64,000 nucleotides of DNA from JAMXLG01 sp963765935 (GTDB lineage: Bacteria > Vulcanimicrobiota > Vulcanimicrobiia > Vulcanimicrobiales > Vulcanimicrobiaceae), in NCBI GenBank assembly GCA_963765935.1, contig CAVXXX010000005.1, positions 1 to 64,000 of the forward strand, in the 5' to 3' direction. A program made the translations under genes and the position numbers. Position 1 is the first letter of the stretch, and every line of letters begins with the position of its first letter. This document shows positions 1 through 8,873 of this stretch, in pieces. The notes below the pieces were generated by a model, which was not told where the DNA came from, did not search any database, and saw only the letters and a program-made list of their open reading frames with translations.

Positions 1-772
1 CGAGCAGCCAACTCATCGCGCCGAGCGGATTCGAAACGTGGAACGGTTCGACCAACAGAATCGCAAACACGAACGCGGCGACGATACCGATCGCGGAACC
101 GGTCACGCGGGAACGCAAGCGCGACCCATCGGTGAATGCAAAGGCGATAAAGATCGGAATAAGCACCGCTGCTTGGGGCTTGATCAGCAGCGAATACGCA
201 AGCGTCACCCACCCGAGTGGAATGTACCAGGACACACGTTCCGTCGATTCATCGTCACTCTTCAAAAGGAAGAATGCGGCGAGCAGCGCGAGTCCCCCGG
301 AGATCGCGTCGACCTGTCCCCAATCGGCCGAAATGAAGATCGTCGCCGGATTGAACACGTAGAGTGCCGCGGCGCCGAATGCGATCGCCGGCGCCGCGAA
401 ACGCCTCCCGAGTGCGAAGAGCAGTGCACCGACGCCGAGATCGGCGAGAATTGCCGGCAGCTTCACCAGAACCGCGAGCATCGCGTAGCCCGGATCGTGT
501 GCGCGAAGCGGCGCCCAAATCGCGCCGATCAGCGCGAGTATATAAAAGTAACCCGGCGGATAATCCGCAAAGCCGGTCTTCGCATAGAAGTTCGCGAGGC
601 CGTTTTCATGCGCAGATATCGCCCACGCCTCGAATGTACTGACGTCGGTTTGGAAGCCGGACGAACGCACGAAGAGCATGCGCACGACAAAGCCGAGCAA
701 CAGCATTGCGGGAAGCGCCCATGGGTACGTGCGTTCCCAGACGGACGGCTGGTCGTTCGTCATGACCTTCAC
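1..772 (-). CDS. GT-C type membrane mannosyltransferase, C-terminus cut off by window edge
   Basis: My own reverse-strand translation gives an uninterrupted frame that runs off the left edge, so the C-terminal part is missing. The protein is strongly hydrophobic, with several membrane segments. Near the N-terminus it has an acidic motif, QTDVSTFEAWA, followed by DYPPGYFYIL, the layout seen in Gpi18-related (COG5542-like) polyprenyl-phosphate-dependent glycosyltransferases, where the acidic residue sits in the first periplasmic loop. The later stretch FNPATIFISADWGQVD also fits that family. It probably transfers a sugar from a lipid carrier outside the inner membrane. The GTG at 772 has GGGAGG upstream at usable spacing; an in-frame ATG at 763 is the alternative. 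The product and family are fairly clear, but donor and acceptor cannot be told. Confidence 0.75.
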   Translation of the reverse strand, partial: MKVMTNDQPSVWERTYPWALPAMLLLGFVVRMLFVRSSGFQTDVSTFEAWAISAHENGLANFYAKTGFADYPPGYFYILALIGAIWAPLRAHDPGYAMLAVLVKLPAILADLGVGALLFALGRRFAAPAIAFGAAALYVFNPATIFISADWGQVDAISGGLALLAAFFLLKSDDESTERVSWYIPLGWVTLAYSLLIKPQAAVLIPIFIAFAFTDGSRLRSRVTGSAIGIVAAFVFAILLVEPFHVSNPLGAMSWLL

Positions 773-819
773 GGGGTGGCGTTCCTCCCGGGTTTGATCG
801 TTCAGAGCAAACCCATGTA

Positions 820-1716
820 TTAGCCGACGCTTTCGGCTAGCGTGTTGAGCATGTACTCGCGGAGTTCGAGCGCCGGCGCCGCCTCCACGACCGCCACTTG
901 TTCTTCAACCGCACGCGCTGCCGCCTCTCGCGCACCGAGTGTATCGAGCGCATCCATCACCCTGGACACCGAATCGGCGTCCAATGCTCCGCCGCTTCCG
1001 TAGGCCTGCGCAACCTCGTTCCTCGCGGTCGAAGGCGCCTGCGAGAGCGCCCAAACGATCGGAAACGTCCATTTCCTGCGCGCTAAATCGTTCTTCGCGA
1101 TTTTGCCTGTCGCATCGGCCGTCGCCCAAATGCCGAGCAGGTCATCGCGGATCTGAAACGCGATCCCGTACGCACGCCCCACGCCGGCGTATGTCCGGAT
1201 CGTTTCGTTCGTCGAGTGCGCGCACTCGGCGCCGAGCGTGCAGGAAACTTCGAAAAGCGCGGCGGTCTTTGCCGCGATCATTCGATAGTAGTGTCCGAGA
1301 TCAACGTGCGCGGCAGTTTCAAAGTGGAGATCGAGCGACTGTCCGTCGCACATCGTCGCATGGGCCTCTTGCAGCATGCGCGTCATCGAGACGATGCTTT
1401 CCGAGTTGTGACGATCGCTCGCTTTTAGCAGCGTCAGAAATGTGAGCGCGCACAATGCATCTCCTGCGTTAATGGCTTGGGCGACGCCGTACACGTTCCA
1501 GAGGGTGCGGCGTCCGCGACGCAGTTCGTCACGGTCTTCGATGTCGTCGTGCACCAGCGAATAATTGTGGAGGAGTTCGACGGCGACGGCAGCATCGAGC
1601 GCATCGTCGAGATCGGCGCCCTCGTGTAGCGCCGAAAGCATCACGAGTTGTGGACGCAGACGCTTTCCGGTGCGCGCCGGACCATATTGGCCGTAGCCGA
1701 AATGATAGAAAAGCAT
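820..1716 (-). CDS. Polyprenyl diphosphate synthase (geranylgeranyl/farnesyl type)
   Basis: It condenses isopentenyl diphosphate with allylic diphosphates to make C15-C40 prenyl chains. The first aspartate-rich motif is HDDIEDRD and the second is FQIRDDLLGIW, with Gly in place of the last Asp. GKRLRPQL near the N-terminus is the usual substrate-binding patch. From the ATG at 1716 the protein is 298 aa and lacks the usual N-terminal helix. The frame remains open upstream, with plausible family residues (SERFESHLEQRVREYRGSS), to about 1788, overlapping the end of ispH. Translation may therefore start at a non-ATG codon such as CTG 1788 or CTG 1728. It follows ispH in the same run, which fits isoprenoid synthesis. 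Chain length cannot be assigned. Confidence 0.9.
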   Translation of the reverse strand: MLFYHFGYGQYGPARTGKRLRPQLVMLSALHEGADLDDALDAAVAVELLHNYSLVHDDIEDRDELRRGRRTLWNVYGVAQAINAGDALCALTFLTLLKASDRHNSESIVSMTRMLQEAHATMCDGQSLDLHFETAAHVDLGHYYRMIAAKTAALFEVSCTLGAECAHSTNETIRTYAGVGRAYGIAFQIRDDLLGIWATADATGKIAKNDLARRKWTFPIVWALSQAPSTARNEVAQAYGSGGALDADSVSRVMDALDTLGAREAAARAVEEQVAVVEAAPALELREYMLNTLAESVG

Positions 1717-1780
1717 ATCGGAGACCAGTGACGATCCCCGATACTCACGTACGCGCTGCTCTAAATGGGATTCAAACCGC

Positions 1781-2623
1781 TCAGACAGGCTGACGGGTAA
1801 GCTCCTCCATTCGCGTCTCCACTTGATCGACGAGCCATCCGGGCGTCGATGCGCCCGACATCAAACCCGCAACGTTTACGCCGTCGAACCACTCGGCACG
1901 CAATTCGTCCGGGCCCTCGATATGATATGAGCGCGCGCCGTGCGTCTCGGCCAGTTCTGCCAGATGCTTCGTGTTGGCGGACGTCTTACCGCCGACAACG
2001 ACCATGATGTCGACTTGTTCCGCCAGACGAAGCGCTTCGGTTTGCCGGTTGTTGGTGTCGGTGCAGATGGTGTTGACCGAACGCACTTCGTAGTATTTCT
2101 CGGAGAGCGCCTTCACGATGTCCGTGAAGCGTTCACGCGAATACGTCGACTGCACGACGACGCCGACCTTGCTGCTGCGGGGCAGTTTCTCGACGTCTTT
2201 CACCGTCTCGATACACCATGCGCCCGGCACATGGCTCAGCGTGCCTTTAACTTCCGGATGCTTTGGATCGCCGACCACGATGATCTTGTAGCCGTCTGCT
2301 TTTAAGCGCTCGGCTTGCACGTGGATCTTCGTCACCATCGGGCACGTAGCGTCGATCACCTCGAGGCCTTTATCCTTGGCTTTTTCGAACACTTCGACGG
2401 GCAACCCGTGCGCTCGAACGAACAGTGCGCCGCTCTCGACGTCATCGACGGAGTGCGCGTTGTGCAGCCCACGCTTCTCGAGCGATTCGACCATTTGCGG
2501 ATTGTGAACCACATGGCCAAGCGTCGTTACATCGCTGCGCGACTCGATCGCTTCTTCGGCTTTCTTGACCGTGATGGCAACGCCGAAGCAGAATCCCTGA
2601 ACCTTGGCCTTACGAATTTCCAC
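1781..2623 (-). CDS. ispH: 4-hydroxy-3-methylbut-2-enyl diphosphate reductase
   Basis: IspH is the last enzyme of the MEP pathway; it reduces HMBPP to IPP and DMAPP using a 4Fe-4S cluster. The three cluster cysteines are visible in GFCFGV (Cys12), DATCPMV and NTICTDTNNRQ, and the TNNRQ signature is intact. I chose the GTG at 2623 because VEIRKAKVQGFCFG matches the family N-terminus and GAGGG lies about 6 nt upstream. A longer frame to 2653 would add residues lying inside plsC. The product is about 280 aa, a normal length. The start overlaps the end of plsC by 14 nt, which indicates translational coupling. Confidence 0.97.
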   Translation of the reverse strand: MEIRKAKVQGFCFGVAITVKKAEEAIESRSDVTTLGHVVHNPQMVESLEKRGLHNAHSVDDVESGALFVRAHGLPVEVFEKAKDKGLEVIDATCPMVTKIHVQAERLKADGYKIIVVGDPKHPEVKGTLSHVPGAWCIETVKDVEKLPRSSKVGVVVQSTYSRERFTDIVKALSEKYYEVRSVNTICTDTNNRQTEALRLAEQVDIMVVVGGKTSANTKHLAELAETHGARSYHIEGPDELRAEWFDGVNVAGLMSGASTPGWLVDQVETRMEELTRQPV

Positions 2624-3209
2624 CGATATCCCTCGCGAGCGCATAGACGGCATTCATGACCGTGTCCGTAAACTTCGCCAATTCGTCACGGGTTGCTTTC
2701 CGGTCGGCCGGAAGCGCGATGGGCGGGCCGAATGCGACTTTGATCTTACCGCGTTTCTTCTTCTGATTTGTTCCCACGATCGCGGCGGGGACGACCGGCG
2801 CTTGAGCGAGCGATGCGAGAAGCGCGACGCCGCCCCGCACCTCTTTATCACCCTCCAGGTTGCGCCCGCCCTCGGGAAAGATGCCCACACAGCCGCCGGC
2901 GCGCAAAACCGCCACGGAGCGCTTGATCGCTGCGGCAGCGCTTCCAGCGCGGTCCACCGGGTACGCGCCGAGCCCGCAAAGCAGCGGCCCAAGGATCGGA
3001 ATATCGAACAGCTCTTTCTTCGCCATGTACGAGACCTGGCGCGGAACAAAGCATCCCATCACGGGCGGATCGAGAAGCGAGACGTGATTGCACGCAACAA
3101 TCAGCGGGCCATTCCGAGGGACGTTTTCGGTACCCGAAACCTTTACGTTCCACACGAGTCTGCTATAGATGCGAACGGCGGAGCTACAAAACGCGTAGAG
3201 TGCGTTCAA
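2610..3209 (-). CDS. plsC: 1-acyl-sn-glycerol-3-phosphate acyltransferase
   Basis: It acylates lysophosphatidic acid to phosphatidic acid at the inner membrane during phospholipid synthesis. The acyltransferase motif I is NHVSLLD (NHx4D) and motif III is FPEGGRN; AYPVDR is the usual intermediate motif. The protein is 199 aa, typical of short PlsC proteins, with a hydrophobic N-terminus. It starts with TTG, overlapping the cmk stop in a TTGA arrangement, and its end overlaps ispH. cmk, plsC and ispH in tandem are a recurrent arrangement in several bacterial phyla. Confidence 0.93.
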   Translation of the reverse strand: MNALYAFCSSAVRIYSRLVWNVKVSGTENVPRNGPLIVACNHVSLLDPPVMGCFVPRQVSYMAKKELFDIPILGPLLCGLGAYPVDRAGSAAAAIKRSVAVLRAGGCVGIFPEGGRNLEGDKEVRGGVALLASLAQAPVVPAAIVGTNQKKKRGKIKVAFGPPIALPADRKATRDELAKFTDTVMNAVYALARDIGGNS

Positions 3210-3916
3210 GCAAAAACCTCGCCGTCGCGCTGCGCGTTTCGGACAATCGACACAATTTCGCCGACCACCGCATCGGCGTCGATCGTGCTCGAATCAATCG
3301 CATGCGCGTCGGGTGCCGGCACGAGCGGCGATGCCGCCCGCTCGCGATCGAGACGATCGCGTTCTTCAATTTCTTGCGAAAGTTGGTGGATGCTCACGTC
3401 CACGCCGGCTTCGAATAGTTGCGCGCGGCGTCGCGCGACGCGTGCTTCGACGGATGCCGTCAGGAAAATCTTGACTTGCGCGTACGGAAGCACGACGGTG
3501 CCTATATCGCGTCCCGCCATCACGACCGGACCGCGCGCCGCAATATCGCGCTGACTGCGCACCATCGCTTCACGCACGCGCGGATGCGCGGCAATCGTCG
3601 AGACGATCGCGGTGACCTCGTTCGACTGTAAGGTGCGCTCCTCGATGTCGCGCCCGCCCGCATTGATGCGGAAGCCGAGCGGTGAAGCCGAATCGAGTTC
3701 AATGCGAACGGCCGCGCCATCCCAGAGACGAATGAGTGCGCCTTCGTTGTCTGCGTCGGTACGCGTCTGCAACGCAAGATGCGCGAGCGTACGGTACATC
3801 GCACCGGTATCGAGATAGAGAATATGGAGCCGGTCGGCCAGGCGATGCGCGACGGTGGTCTTTCCCGAGGCCGCCGGACCGTCGATAGCAATCTGCAGAT
3901 GCGCTGGAAGCGTCAT
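3206..3916 (-). CDS. cmk: Cytidylate kinase
   Basis: It phosphorylates CMP and dCMP with ATP. The P-loop is GPAASGKTT near residue 14, followed by the family segment YLDTGAMYR. MAGRDIGTVVLP and KIFLTASVEARVARR match the NMP-binding and lid regions. At 236 aa it is of ordinary length. It is the first gene of the minus-strand run cmk-plsC-ispH-prenyl synthase and faces radA across about 53 bp. Confidence 0.96.
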   Translation of the reverse strand: MTLPAHLQIAIDGPAASGKTTVAHRLADRLHILYLDTGAMYRTLAHLALQTRTDADNEGALIRLWDGAAVRIELDSASPLGFRINAGGRDIEERTLQSNEVTAIVSTIAAHPRVREAMVRSQRDIAARGPVVMAGRDIGTVVLPYAQVKIFLTASVEARVARRRAQLFEAGVDVSIHQLSQEIEERDRLDRERAASPLVPAPDAHAIDSSTIDADAVVGEIVSIVRNAQRDGEVFA

Positions 3917-3969
3917 GGTCGAGCGGCCGTTTCGCCGCGCCAGGCAACTCTACCCCGTACGGCAAAGGC

Positions 3970-5292
3970 GTGCGCGTGGCAAAAGCACGCTCCGTCTACT
4001 TCTGCAACGGCTGCGGATTTGAGTCGCCCCGATGGCTCGGACGTTGTCCGCAGTGCGAGGCGTGGAACTCGTTTGATGAACGTCCGTTCACGGTTGCGTC
4101 GAAGGGCGCGCGCACAACGCCGACGCGCGCGGCGACGCTCGCTCCTGTCCCGCTGGACGAAATCGACAGCACCCGCATTGCGCGAATCAGAACGGGGCTC
4201 CGCGAATTCGACGGCGTGCTGGGTGGCGGCACCGTTCCGGGAAGTCTGACCTTGATCGGCGGTCCGCCCGGGGCCGGAAAATCGACGCTGCTGCTGCAGA
4301 TTGCCGCGCGGCTTGCCGATCTCGGACCAACCGTCTATGTCTGCGGCGAAGAGTCGGCCGCGCAAGTGAAACTCCGCGCGCAACGTCTGGGGCTCGACGC
4401 ACCGATTCTGGTGCATGCCGAAACGAATCTTCGGTCCGTACTCGAGCATCTCGAACGGCTTGCGCCGATTGCGCTCATCGTGGATTCGATTCAAACCGTG
4501 TGGTTGCCGGAGGCCGAAGCCTACGCCGGTTCCGTGACACAAGTGCGCGACTGCACGCAGGCGCTGATGGAATACGCAAAGCGTACGGGGTGCGCAACAT
4601 TCATCGTCGGACACGTGACGAAGGACGGTGCGATTGCGGGACCACGCCTACTCGAACACCTCGTCGATACCGTACTCTACTTCGAAGGCGAAACGACCGG
4701 CGAATACCGTATCTTGCGTGCGTATAAGAACCGTTTCGGCTCGATCGACGAAATCTGCGTCTTTTCGATGCACGAAAGCGGACTCGAGGAAGTTGCAAAC
4801 CCATCGGAACTGTTTCTTGCCGGACGTGATGCGCGCCCCAGCGGCTCGTGCGTCGTCGCCTCAATCGTCGGTTCGCGTCCCGTCTTGATCGAAGTGCAGG
4901 CGCTCGTCGGTGAAACGAGTTACGGTACACCCCGGCGGCTTGCGAATAATCTCGACCAGGCACGGCTCGCGATGATCCTGGCAGTCTTGGAGCGCCGCGT
5001 CGGCATGCATCTCGGAACGCACGATGTCTATGCTTCAGTCGCCGGTGGTCTTCGCATCAACGAGCCGGCGGCCGATCTCGGTATTGCGCTTGCAATAGCA
5101 TCGTCATTCCGCAACGTCCCCGTACCAGCCGATGCCGTCGCGTTCGGCGAGCTCGGGCTCTCCGGCGAGCTGCGCGCCGTGGGCGCATCGCCGCGGCGCG
5201 AGGCCGAAGCGCGTAAGCTCGGCTATCGCACCATGTTCTCGCCCGCGCAGTTTAGCGATATCGCAAGCGCGATCGGCGCGGCGTTGCGATAG
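3970..5292 (+). CDS. radA: DNA repair protein RadA (RecA-like, branch-migration)
   Basis: RadA processes recombination intermediates. The N-terminal C4 zinc finger (CNGCGFESPRWLGRCPQC) lies near residues 12-29, the Walker A GGPPGAGKST near residue 97, and the RadA-specific KNRFG motif about 150 residues later. The C-terminus has the Lon-protease-like fold (RLANNLDQARLAMILAVLE, DLGIALAIASS). The length of 440 aa is typical. The GTG at 3970 is followed by a second possible GTG at 3976. The gene is divergent from cmk and 12 nt upstream of ftcD. Confidence 0.96.
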   Translation: MRVAKARSVYFCNGCGFESPRWLGRCPQCEAWNSFDERPFTVASKGARTTPTRAATLAPVPLDEIDSTRIARIRTGLREFDGVLGGGTVPGSLTLIGGPPGAGKSTLLLQIAARLADLGPTVYVCGEESAAQVKLRAQRLGLDAPILVHAETNLRSVLEHLERLAPIALIVDSIQTVWLPEAEAYAGSVTQVRDCTQALMEYAKRTGCATFIVGHVTKDGAIAGPRLLEHLVDTVLYFEGETTGEYRILRAYKNRFGSIDEICVFSMHESGLEEVANPSELFLAGRDARPSGSCVVASIVGSRPVLIEVQALVGETSYGTPRRLANNLDQARLAMILAVLERRVGMHLGTHDVYASVAGGLRINEPAADLGIALAIASSFRNVPVPADAVAFGELGLSGELRAVGASPRREAEARKLGYRTMFSPAQFSDIASAIGAALR

Positions 5293-5304
5293 TTCGCTGT
5301 AGCG

Positions 5305-6180
5305 ATGCTGTTCGAAATCGTTCCGAATATCTCCGAAGGAAGACGCCGCGAGACAATCGATGCCGCGGTCGCGGCCGTAAACGCGACGGGTGCGCACGTG
5401 TTACATCGTACGAGCGATCCGATCCATCATCGCAGCGTGCTGACGATTGCGGGAAATGCGCGAGCGGTCGTCGATGCAGCGCTCGCGCTCGCAGGTGTTG
5501 CCGTCGAAGCGATCGATCTGCGCACCCACCGGGGCGTGCACCCGCGCATCGGCGCGCTCGATGTCTTGCCGTTTGTTCCGCTGGGCGGCGCAACCCTCGA
5601 AGACGCCGCAACTCTTGCGCACGAAGCAGGCGAGCGAATCTGGGAGCGGTACGGCATTCCCTCCTTCTACTACGGTGCCGCGGCGCGGGTGCCCGAACGC
5701 GTGCTGCTAGCCGACGTCCGCGCCGGCGAATTCGAAGGCCTCGAGCTTCGTTTTATGGATCCGCGCCGCCGACCCGATGTCGGCACGATCGCGCGTCACG
5801 AGCGCGCGGGAGCGATTGCAATTGGGGCGCGCGAACTCCTGATCGCGTTCAACGTCAACCTCGCAAGCGCTGATATCACCGTGGCGAGACGGATCGCTGC
5901 GCGGTTACGCGAACGGAGCGGCGGCCTCATCACGCTTCGCGCGCTTGGTCTGCGCCTCGGAGAGAACCTCGTACAAGTTTCCTTTAACGTCACACAGTAT
6001 GACTCAACGCCGCTCTATCGAATCGTAGAGCTTGTGCGCCGGCTTGCCGCGGCGCACGGAGTCAGCGTTGCGACGAGCGAGTTGATCGGCTGCATTCCGC
6101 GCGCCGCCGTCGAATCTGCCGCACGTTATTACCTCGGCGTAGGCTCGTCACCGGGCACGAAGGAGTCCCCATCTCTGTGA
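5305..6180 (+). CDS. ftcD: Glutamate formimidoyltransferase (FtcD N-terminal activity only)
   Basis: It transfers the formimino group of N-formimino-L-glutamate to tetrahydrofolate, the last step of one histidine degradation route. The family start MLFEIVPNISEGRR is clear, and THRGVHPRIGALDVLPFVPL carries the catalytic His region. DPIHHRSVLTI has His where Asn is usual (DxxxNRSV). The 291 aa cover the two formiminotransferase domains only; the cyclodeaminase domain found in animal FTCD is absent. The hut genes lie about 30-43 kb away. Its stop overlaps the GTG start of the M16 protease. Confidence 0.92.
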   Translation: MLFEIVPNISEGRRRETIDAAVAAVNATGAHVLHRTSDPIHHRSVLTIAGNARAVVDAALALAGVAVEAIDLRTHRGVHPRIGALDVLPFVPLGGATLEDAATLAHEAGERIWERYGIPSFYYGAAARVPERVLLADVRAGEFEGLELRFMDPRRRPDVGTIARHERAGAIAIGARELLIAFNVNLASADITVARRIAARLRERSGGLITLRALGLRLGENLVQVSFNVTQYDSTPLYRIVELVRRLAAAHGVSVATSELIGCIPRAAVESAARYYLGVGSSPGTKESPSL

Positions 6181-8873
6181 AACGCGTCCTCTTTCTCATC
6201 GCCTGCCTCTTCGCATTGCTCTCGCCCGCACCCGGCGCGACGCAAGACTCCGGCGGCCCCGGTGATGCCGGCATCTATACTTCGACGCTTCAAAACGGAT
6301 TGCGCGTCGTGGTCGTCGAGGATCATGCGGCGCCGGTCGTTCAAACGGCGGTGTGGTATCACTTCGGCGCGTTAGACGAGACGCCGGGAAAAACCGGCCT
6401 TGCGCATGCGCTCGAGCACATGATGTTCCGTGGAACCAACGACATGACCGCCGGTGGACTCGACGACATCGTGGCACGCTTAGGCGCGCAAATGAACGCC
6501 GAAACATCGTACGACGCGACGCATTTCTTCTTCGTCATGCCGGCGGATAAGCTCGATGTCGGACTCCAAATCGAAGCGGATCGAATGCATAATCTGGCGC
6601 TGCGCCAAGCGGACTGGAATATCGAGCGCGGCGCGGTGCTCAACGAGCTCGAAGGCGACGACAGCTCGCCGTTCTTCTCGCTGCTCTCGCGCGTCCGTGC
6701 CACCGCGTATCCGGATCAGCCGGAGGGCCGCACGCCGATCGGATTGCGTAGCGACATCGAACACGCGACGGCTGCCGATATCGCGACGTACTACCACGAA
6801 TGGTATGCGCCGAACAACGCGACCCTCGTCATTGCGGGCGACGTGAATCATGAAACGGTGTTCGAGCACGCACGCCGCTACTTCGCGGCGATTAAACCGA
6901 AGAAGCTGCCCGAGCATCAATCGACACATCCCGTTCCGATTTCACATACGGTGACGGTTGAATCGAATCTGCCCTTCCCCTTCGAAATCCTCGACCTTGC
7001 CTATGCCGTCCCGGGCGATGCTGAAAAAGGTGAGCCGGAGATCAGCACGCTCGTGCAACTGATCGGAAATCAGCTTTCGCCGTTTTATCAAGCGCTCGTG
7101 CAATCCAACATCGCACTGGCGATCGAGGCGGAGCAAGATACGCAGTTGCACGGCGGCCTCTTCAACGTCTTCATCGTGCTCAATCCCGGCCATTCCAGTG
7201 CGGAAGCGCAGCAGATCTTCCAAGCCACAATGGATGGCGTGCTCAAGAACGGCTTCTCTCCCGATCTTCTTCAGGCATCGAAGCGGTTGACGATCGCGGA
7301 CCGTCTCTACTCCGGCGATTCGATCAGCGGCATGGGCGACCTCGCCGGATATACGTACGGAATCGTCAACGAACGCATCGCCGACGAAGACAACCGGTTG
7401 CAGGCGATCACGGGACAATCGCTGCTCAACGTTACCTCGCAATACTTGAAGACGCCCACTGTAATCGGTATTCTTCGCACGAAGACGGAGCCGACGAAGG
7501 GCAATTCGCAAAAAAGCGACGCGACCGTCAGCGACGATTTCTCGAAACGCGTTCCTAACGGTCCGATTACCGTGCCTCCCGCGATTGCCGCAGCGCTGCG
7601 CACACCAACGCAGGCGCGCAGTAAGCTCGATCCGACGAAATTTACGTTAAGCAACGGCATGACGGTGCTCGTGCAAGAGAAGCACGACCGTCCGACGTTC
7701 ATTCTTCAAGGCGAGATCCGTTCGTCGGCCGCGTTCACACCGTCCGGAAAGGAAGGCATCGGCCGTCTTGCTTCCGCGGCCGCCGACTACGGTAGCGCAA
7801 ACTATCCGTTTGCCGAGCGCCGGCGTGCAATCGATATGATGGGTGCGGTCGTTCACACCGGTGCCGACTTCAGCGCGCGCGGTCTCGTACGCGACTTTTC
7901 CTCGATCGTGTCGATTCTTGCCGACGGCGAAGAACACCCGACGTTCGGTCCGCCGTGGTTCGATCTGGAACGCAGCCAGCTCTCGAACAGCTTGCAATCG
8001 GAATCGACGATCTCCGGTGTCATGGTGGATCGCGCGTACGCGCGTCTGCTCGCGTCGCCGCGCGATCCATCGCTGCGCATTCCGAGTTCGGTTTCCGTAG
8101 ACGGCATCACGCAGCAAGATGCGTTGAATTATGTTGCGACATACTGGCGTCCGGATCTGACGACGATCGCGGTCGTCGGCGACGTGACGCCCGATCAAGT
8201 GCGAACCGCGTTCGAAAAAGCATTCGGTTCCTGGAAGACAGACGGCCCGACACCCGATGCGCGGCAACTTGCGTATCCCGCCCCGCGCAGCGGACACGAT
8301 TACATCGGAACGCAAGCAAGTCAGGTCTACGTGAGGCTCGGACAACCTGCGGTTACCCGCGAGAATCCCGATTATCCGGCGCTGCTCGTGCTCAACCAAA
8401 TTCTCGGAGCGAGCGGCGCGTTTGAATCGCGCCTCTGGCAAGAGTTGCGTCAAAAGCGCGGCCTCGTGTACAGCGTCAATAGCGGCGTGTACGCAAGCCG
8501 CGATCGCGGCGACTTCCGCATCGAACTCGACGCAACGCCGTCGCGCGTGCCCGAAGCGGTGCACTTCGTGCGATCCGAATTGCGGCGTCTGCAAACCGAA
8601 CCGGTATCGGCAACCGAACTGCAGGAGGCGAAACTGCGGCTCGTTAGCAATGCGTTGCTCGATGAAGCAAGCGCCGACGGCCAGGTCGGACAACTGCTGG
8701 ACATCGGAACGAACGGGCTGCCGCTCGACTATTACCGGACGCTCAACGATCGATTCGCGGGCATCACCGCGGCCGACATCGAGCGCGTGGCAAAAACGTA
8801 CTTGGTTCCCGACAAACTGGTCGAGATCTACGCGGGACCGCCGGGTCCGTGGGCACAAGGCATGATGTTATGA
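6177..8873 (+). CDS. Secreted M16 zinc metalloprotease, two-domain (insulinase-like) fusion
   Basis: The protein is exported: residues 1-21 look like a cleavable signal peptide (KRVLFLIACLFALLSPAPGA). The inverted zinc motif HxxEH is HALEH at residues 77-81, with the third ligand expected in ERGAVLNELE near residue 157. The second half (from about residue 480) repeats the M16 fold but shows no HxxEH, so it is presumably the inactive partner half. At 898 aa it is two M16 units fused on one chain. It is translationally coupled to ftcD (GTGA overlap) and to the next dehydrogenase (ATGA overlap). The likely role is periplasmic peptide degradation. Confidence 0.92.
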   Translation: MKRVLFLIACLFALLSPAPGATQDSGGPGDAGIYTSTLQNGLRVVVVEDHAAPVVQTAVWYHFGALDETPGKTGLAHALEHMMFRGTNDMTAGGLDDIVARLGAQMNAETSYDATHFFFVMPADKLDVGLQIEADRMHNLALRQADWNIERGAVLNELEGDDSSPFFSLLSRVRATAYPDQPEGRTPIGLRSDIEHATAADIATYYHEWYAPNNATLVIAGDVNHETVFEHARRYFAAIKPKKLPEHQSTHPVPISHTVTVESNLPFPFEILDLAYAVPGDAEKGEPEISTLVQLIGNQLSPFYQALVQSNIALAIEAEQDTQLHGGLFNVFIVLNPGHSSAEAQQIFQATMDGVLKNGFSPDLLQASKRLTIADRLYSGDSISGMGDLAGYTYGIVNERIADEDNRLQAITGQSLLNVTSQYLKTPTVIGILRTKTEPTKGNSQKSDATVSDDFSKRVPNGPITVPPAIAAALRTPTQARSKLDPTKFTLSNGMTVLVQEKHDRPTFILQGEIRSSAAFTPSGKEGIGRLASAAADYGSANYPFAERRRAIDMMGAVVHTGADFSARGLVRDFSSIVSILADGEEHPTFGPPWFDLERSQLSNSLQSESTISGVMVDRAYARLLASPRDPSLRIPSSVSVDGITQQDALNYVATYWRPDLTTIAVVGDVTPDQVRTAFEKAFGSWKTDGPTPDARQLAYPAPRSGHDYIGTQASQVYVRLGQPAVTRENPDYPALLVLNQILGASGAFESRLWQELRQKRGLVYSVNSGVYASRDRGDFRIELDATPSRVPEAVHFVRSELRRLQTEPVSATELQEAKLRLVSNALLDEASADGQVGQLLDIGTNGLPLDYYRTLNDRFAGITAADIERVAKTYLVPDKLVEIYAGPPGPWAQGMML

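Noticed and set aside
38..823. 261-codon plus-strand frame at the left edge
   Set aside because: The reverse strand encodes a GT-C membrane protein with recognisable motifs; the plus frame is charged and featureless.
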